DNA of 6,243 nucleotides from assembly GCA_021850555.1 (NCBI GenBank), contig JAJZLX010000719.1, positions 1 to 6,243 of the forward strand, read 5' to 3'. How positions within the stretch are numbered: position 1 is the stretch's first letter; each line of letters begins with the position of its first letter. Under the pieces are notes generated by a model, which saw only the letters and a list, made by a program, of their open reading frames with translations, searched no databases and was not told where the DNA came from. Position numbers and translations under genes: made by a program. The DNA is from Pseudomonadota bacterium (GTDB taxonomy: Bacteria > Pseudomonadota > Gammaproteobacteria > Steroidobacterales > Steroidobacteraceae). Below, piece by piece: positions 4,553-6,243 of the stretch.

Positions 4553-5683
4553 ATGGCGGTGAAGCGACGTCGAGGCGCCGGCTGGCAATATGTGCTCAAG
4601 CGTAAGGGACTTCTGCCGAAGCCGGTCTACTTGACGTTCCGGGACGAAGCCGAGGGCGATGAATATGTGGCGCGTCTCGAGGCCCTGCTTGCCCGTGGCA
4701 TCGTGCCGGTGGAAATCGCTACGGATACCGATCATGGGTATCTGCGCTCGTCGCTGCGGGATTACCTCAATACAACGCAGGTATCTGCACTCGATCGAGA
4801 GCAACTGGACATCATCGCGAACAGCCTTCCATGGGACATTCGGCTTGCCGACTGTACGTTCACATGGGCGGTGCAGTGGGTAAGCGGTTTGAAGCGCGAG
4901 GCGAACCTCGCGCCGACCACTATCCGCCACCGGGTAGGTGCCCTGGCGCGGGCGCTGGATTGGGCGCTCGCCCACGGCATGCTTGCCACGAACCCATTGC
5001 GAGCATTACCCCGCGGATATGCGACATACACCGAAGCGGACGAGCGCGAGGCCGTCGCGCGCGGCGGGCGCGCGAAGACGGACACCGAACGCGACCGGCG
5101 ATTGACGGCGGAGGAGGAAAAGGCGATCCGCACTGTGCTCACCACGGGGCGGCGTCAGTCGCCGGACTCGACGGCGGGACGCGCTTTACTCCTCAAGCAT
5201 CGCGGGGCACTGACGCTATTGTTCGATCTGGCGCTCGAGACGGCGATGCGGTTGCGCGAGTTGTTCACGCTGGGTATGGACCAAGTGGACCTCGAGCGCC
5301 GCACGATCTTCCTCGATCGCACGAAGAACGGAAGTAAGCGTCAAGTGCCCTTGAGCTCTGTGGCGCTCGCGGCACTGACTCCGTGGCTCGAGGGCCGCGC
5401 GGTTTCAGACCTCGTGTTTCCGTGGTGTGCTGACCCTGGCGATGCCCGCGTGGTCAGAAAAACAACAGCGCTGCTGTCGCGTCAGTGGGCGCGTGTCTTC
5501 GAGGCAGCGGGTTGCGCCGAACTGCACTTTCACGATCTTCGGCATGAGGCTACGTCAAGGCTATATGAGCGCACCACGCTATCGGATGCGCAGATCGCGA
5601 AGATCACGGGTCACAAGGATCCGCGAATGCTCATGCGTTACGCGAATCTTCGGGCCTCGGACTTGGCCGCCCGGCTTTGGTAG
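4553..5683 (+). CDS. Tyrosine recombinase (site-specific integrase)
   Basis: The 376-residue protein would integrate and, with a directionality factor, excise the element at tRNA-Cys through a 3'-phosphotyrosine intermediate. The N-terminal 100 or so residues form the variable DNA-arm region, and about 103-165 form the SAM-like core-binding domain. The catalytic domain runs from about 183. The active-site set is complete: Arg233 in TAMRLRE, Lys258 in TKNGSKRQVPL, His327 and Arg330 in HDLRH, His354 in ITGHKDP, and the nucleophile Tyr363 in MRYANL. ATG 4553 follows GAGGG (4541-4545) with a 7-nt gap, a strong start. The leader holds two inverted repeats likely to be regulatory. The last 53 nt overlap the convergent HTH gene. 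The gene looks intact; the closest family within the integrases cannot be fixed by eye. Confidence 0.96.
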   Translation: MAVKRRRGAGWQYVLKRKGLLPKPVYLTFRDEAEGDEYVARLEALLARGIVPVEIATDTDHGYLRSSLRDYLNTTQVSALDREQLDIIANSLPWDIRLADCTFTWAVQWVSGLKREANLAPTTIRHRVGALARALDWALAHGMLATNPLRALPRGYATYTEADEREAVARGGRAKTDTERDRRLTAEEEKAIRTVLTTGRRQSPDSTAGRALLLKHRGALTLLFDLALETAMRLRELFTLGMDQVDLERRTIFLDRTKNGSKRQVPLSSVALAALTPWLEGRAVSDLVFPWCADPGDARVVRKTTALLSRQWARVFEAAGCAELHFHDLRHEATSRLYERTTLSDAQIAKITGHKDPRMLMRYANLRASDLAARLW

Positions 5684-6014
5684 GGAGCCCGGCGCGGGAT
5701 TCGTAGGGAGCAAGATCGGGTAGTGGCCGGCGGTGCCGACCCTTCCGAGGCTCCCCCTCCGCCATGGTGTCAATTTGCGGTGCAGAGGGTTCGCAGGAAC
5801 GCCGACGTGCGGCGGCCTGCCGGCGAGCGGTGTGGGCGATGTATGCCAAAACATCCGAACGCAGGAGCACCCAGTGCTTTCGGTTGAGGGAGAGTGCGGG
5901 GATCTCGCCACGCTCGCACAAGGTGCGCAGTGCCTCCCGCCCAATGTGCAAGAGCGCGGCGGCCTCGATAAGGCCGATTGTCTCAGGCTGTGGGCGCGCT
6001 TCTTCGGCGGTCAC
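5631..6014 (-). CDS. Excisionase-like helix-turn-helix protein
   Basis: The protein has 127 residues. Positions 12-59 (TIGLIEAAALLHIGREAL through LLRSDVLAYI) match the MerR-like winged-helix fold of the HTH_17/excisionase type. It has the usual pattern of a helix-turn-helix, a GEIPALSL wing and a closing helix that ends in LRSDVLAYI. Such proteins beside an integrase act as recombination directionality factors or repressors; which of the two applies is inferred. The remaining half is Arg/Pro/Ala-rich and probably disordered, possibly extra DNA contact. The GTG start at 6014 shares a GTGA with the stop of the J-domain gene, so translation is likely coupled; a GGGG tract sits just upstream. Its 3' end overlaps the last 53 nt of the integrase on the opposite strand. 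Confidence 0.82.
   Translation of the reverse strand: MTAEEARPQPETIGLIEAAALLHIGREALRTLCERGEIPALSLNRKHWVLLRSDVLAYIAHTARRQAAARRRSCEPSAPQIDTMAEGEPRKGRHRRPLPDLAPYESRAGLPTKAGRPSPRPEDSRNA
5766..5779 (+). repeat. Second copy of the GGTGTCA-ATTTGCG element
   Basis: GGTGTCAATTTGCG here matches GGTGTCAAATTTGCG at 4499-4513 except for one missing A. GGTGCAG follows at 5779-5785 and also occurs at 4492-4498 beside the first copy, though in the opposite order. It lies inside the C-terminal coding part of the HTH gene. It may be a binding site for the integrase or the HTH protein, or a leftover of a duplicated region. Confidence 0.4.
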
Positions 6015-6243
6015 GATGACCCCGAAAGGCCCTGATCCCGAGCGGTGTTGATCCTCGCCATCTGTGCGCTGTCACCGCCCCGGTCCGGGTGATGGAGCGC
6101 CGCCAGGCGGCGGTATGCGAGGGATGCGGCATCGATTTCCTCGCATGTCGCGTTCTCTGCGACGCCGAGCACCTGCCACCATTGCTCGGGTGCGGGAAGA
6201 GCTACGAATCCGGTGAAAGCGCGATCGAGAATCTCCGCGCCGC
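6011..6243 (-). CDS. C-terminal J-domain (DnaJ-like) protein, 5' end outside window
   Basis: This is an open frame entering from the right edge and ending in TGA at 6011-6013, giving 77 visible residues; the N-terminal part is missing. The segment starting WWQVLGVAENATCEEID, with AYRRLAALHHPDRGGD and MARINTARDQGL, is a J domain. It has the helix I VLGV motif, the essential HPD tripeptide (encoded at 6083-6091) and the RGGD that often follows it. The J domain stimulates ATP hydrolysis by Hsp70 (DnaK). It sits at the very C-terminus with only a few residues after it, and no Gly/Phe or zinc-finger region, so this is not a housekeeping DnaJ but a specialised J protein. The stop overlaps the start of the HTH gene in GTGA. 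The partner or substrate is unknown. Confidence 0.9.
   Translation of the reverse strand, partial: GAEILDRAFTGFVALPAPEQWWQVLGVAENATCEEIDAASLAYRRLAALHHPDRGGDSAQMARINTARDQGLSGSS

Larger units (their letters stand above)
4405..6243. mobile_element. Left end of an integrated element at tRNA-Cys (partial)
   Basis: An intact tRNA gene is followed at once by a tyrosine integrase, then a convergent excisionase-like HTH gene and a J-domain gene, the usual look of the integrase end of a genomic island or prophage-like element. The DNA just downstream of the tRNA is less GC-rich than the chromosomal genes to the left. No structural phage, conjugation or cargo genes are inside the window, so the class of element cannot be told. 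It continues past the right edge. Confidence 0.7.

Noticed and set aside
5735..5745. CCGACCCT shared with the tRNA 3' end, considered as a second att copy
   Set aside because: Identity stops after 8 nt and the flanks do not match the acceptor stem; a real att copy should be longer and continue to CCTAGCC.
5733..6051. Plus-strand open frames opposite the HTH gene
   Set aside because: The minus-strand HTH protein has a recognisable fold and a coupled start; the plus-strand frames have none.
1..6243. CRISPR array or tandem repeats
   Set aside because: No regularly spaced repeat units of CRISPR length are present anywhere in the window; the repeats found are short inverted or paired sites.

Overview
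The window is GC-rich (low-GC only in short patches) and looks like a chromosomal segment of a gammaproteobacterium, possibly a Chromatiales/Ectothiorhodospiraceae-type environmental species. That placement is inferred from overall composition, gene families and TAnAAT-type promoters; nothing here fixes the taxon. The window falls into two parts: about 4.3 kb of apparent chromosome, and the integrase-proximal end of an element inserted next to a tRNA-Cys gene.

Chromosomal part (1-4404). From the left there is a fructosamine-kinase-family gene (149-1063, +), a small four-cysteine DUF3079-type protein (1166-1390, +) with a promoter -10 so close to its ATG that the message may be leaderless, and a complete arsenite S-adenosylmethionine methyltransferase, arsM (1523-2572, +), standing without other ars genes. 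Facing arsM tail to tail, 12 nt away, is a PAS-GGDEF diguanylate cyclase (2585-3616, -) with an intact I-site and a LOV-like PAS that lacks the photoactive cysteine. Its upstream region carries two TGTGnCACA dyads and a 9-bp GC hairpin. On the other side of that divergent gap is a 30-residue single-span membrane peptide (3881-3973, +) with an excellent Shine-Dalgarno. A 357-nt gene-free stretch follows, containing a good sigma70-type promoter and an AT-rich patch, and then tRNA-Cys(GCA) (4331-4404).

Element part (4405-6243, continuing past the right edge). A tyrosine recombinase (4553-5683, +) starts 148 nt after the tRNA CCA end. The leader between them holds two perfect 8-bp inverted repeats. 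One arm of the second repeats an 11-nt segment of the tRNA itself; part of the first recurs about 1.27 kb away at 5766-5779. Running leftward toward the integrase is a two-gene cluster: a C-terminal J-domain protein (6011-6243, 5' end outside the window) and an excisionase-like HTH protein (5631-6014). The two overlap in a GTGA start/stop and are probably translationally coupled. The HTH gene overlaps the integrase 3' end by 53 nt, so expression of one would give antisense RNA to the other.

Likely interplay: the integrase and HTH protein would control integration and excision at tRNA-Cys, with the repeats in the leader as candidate binding sites. The J-domain protein is an untypical partner in such a module and is probably a link to host Hsp70. 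The chromosomal genes do not form an obvious pathway; each appears to be its own transcription unit.
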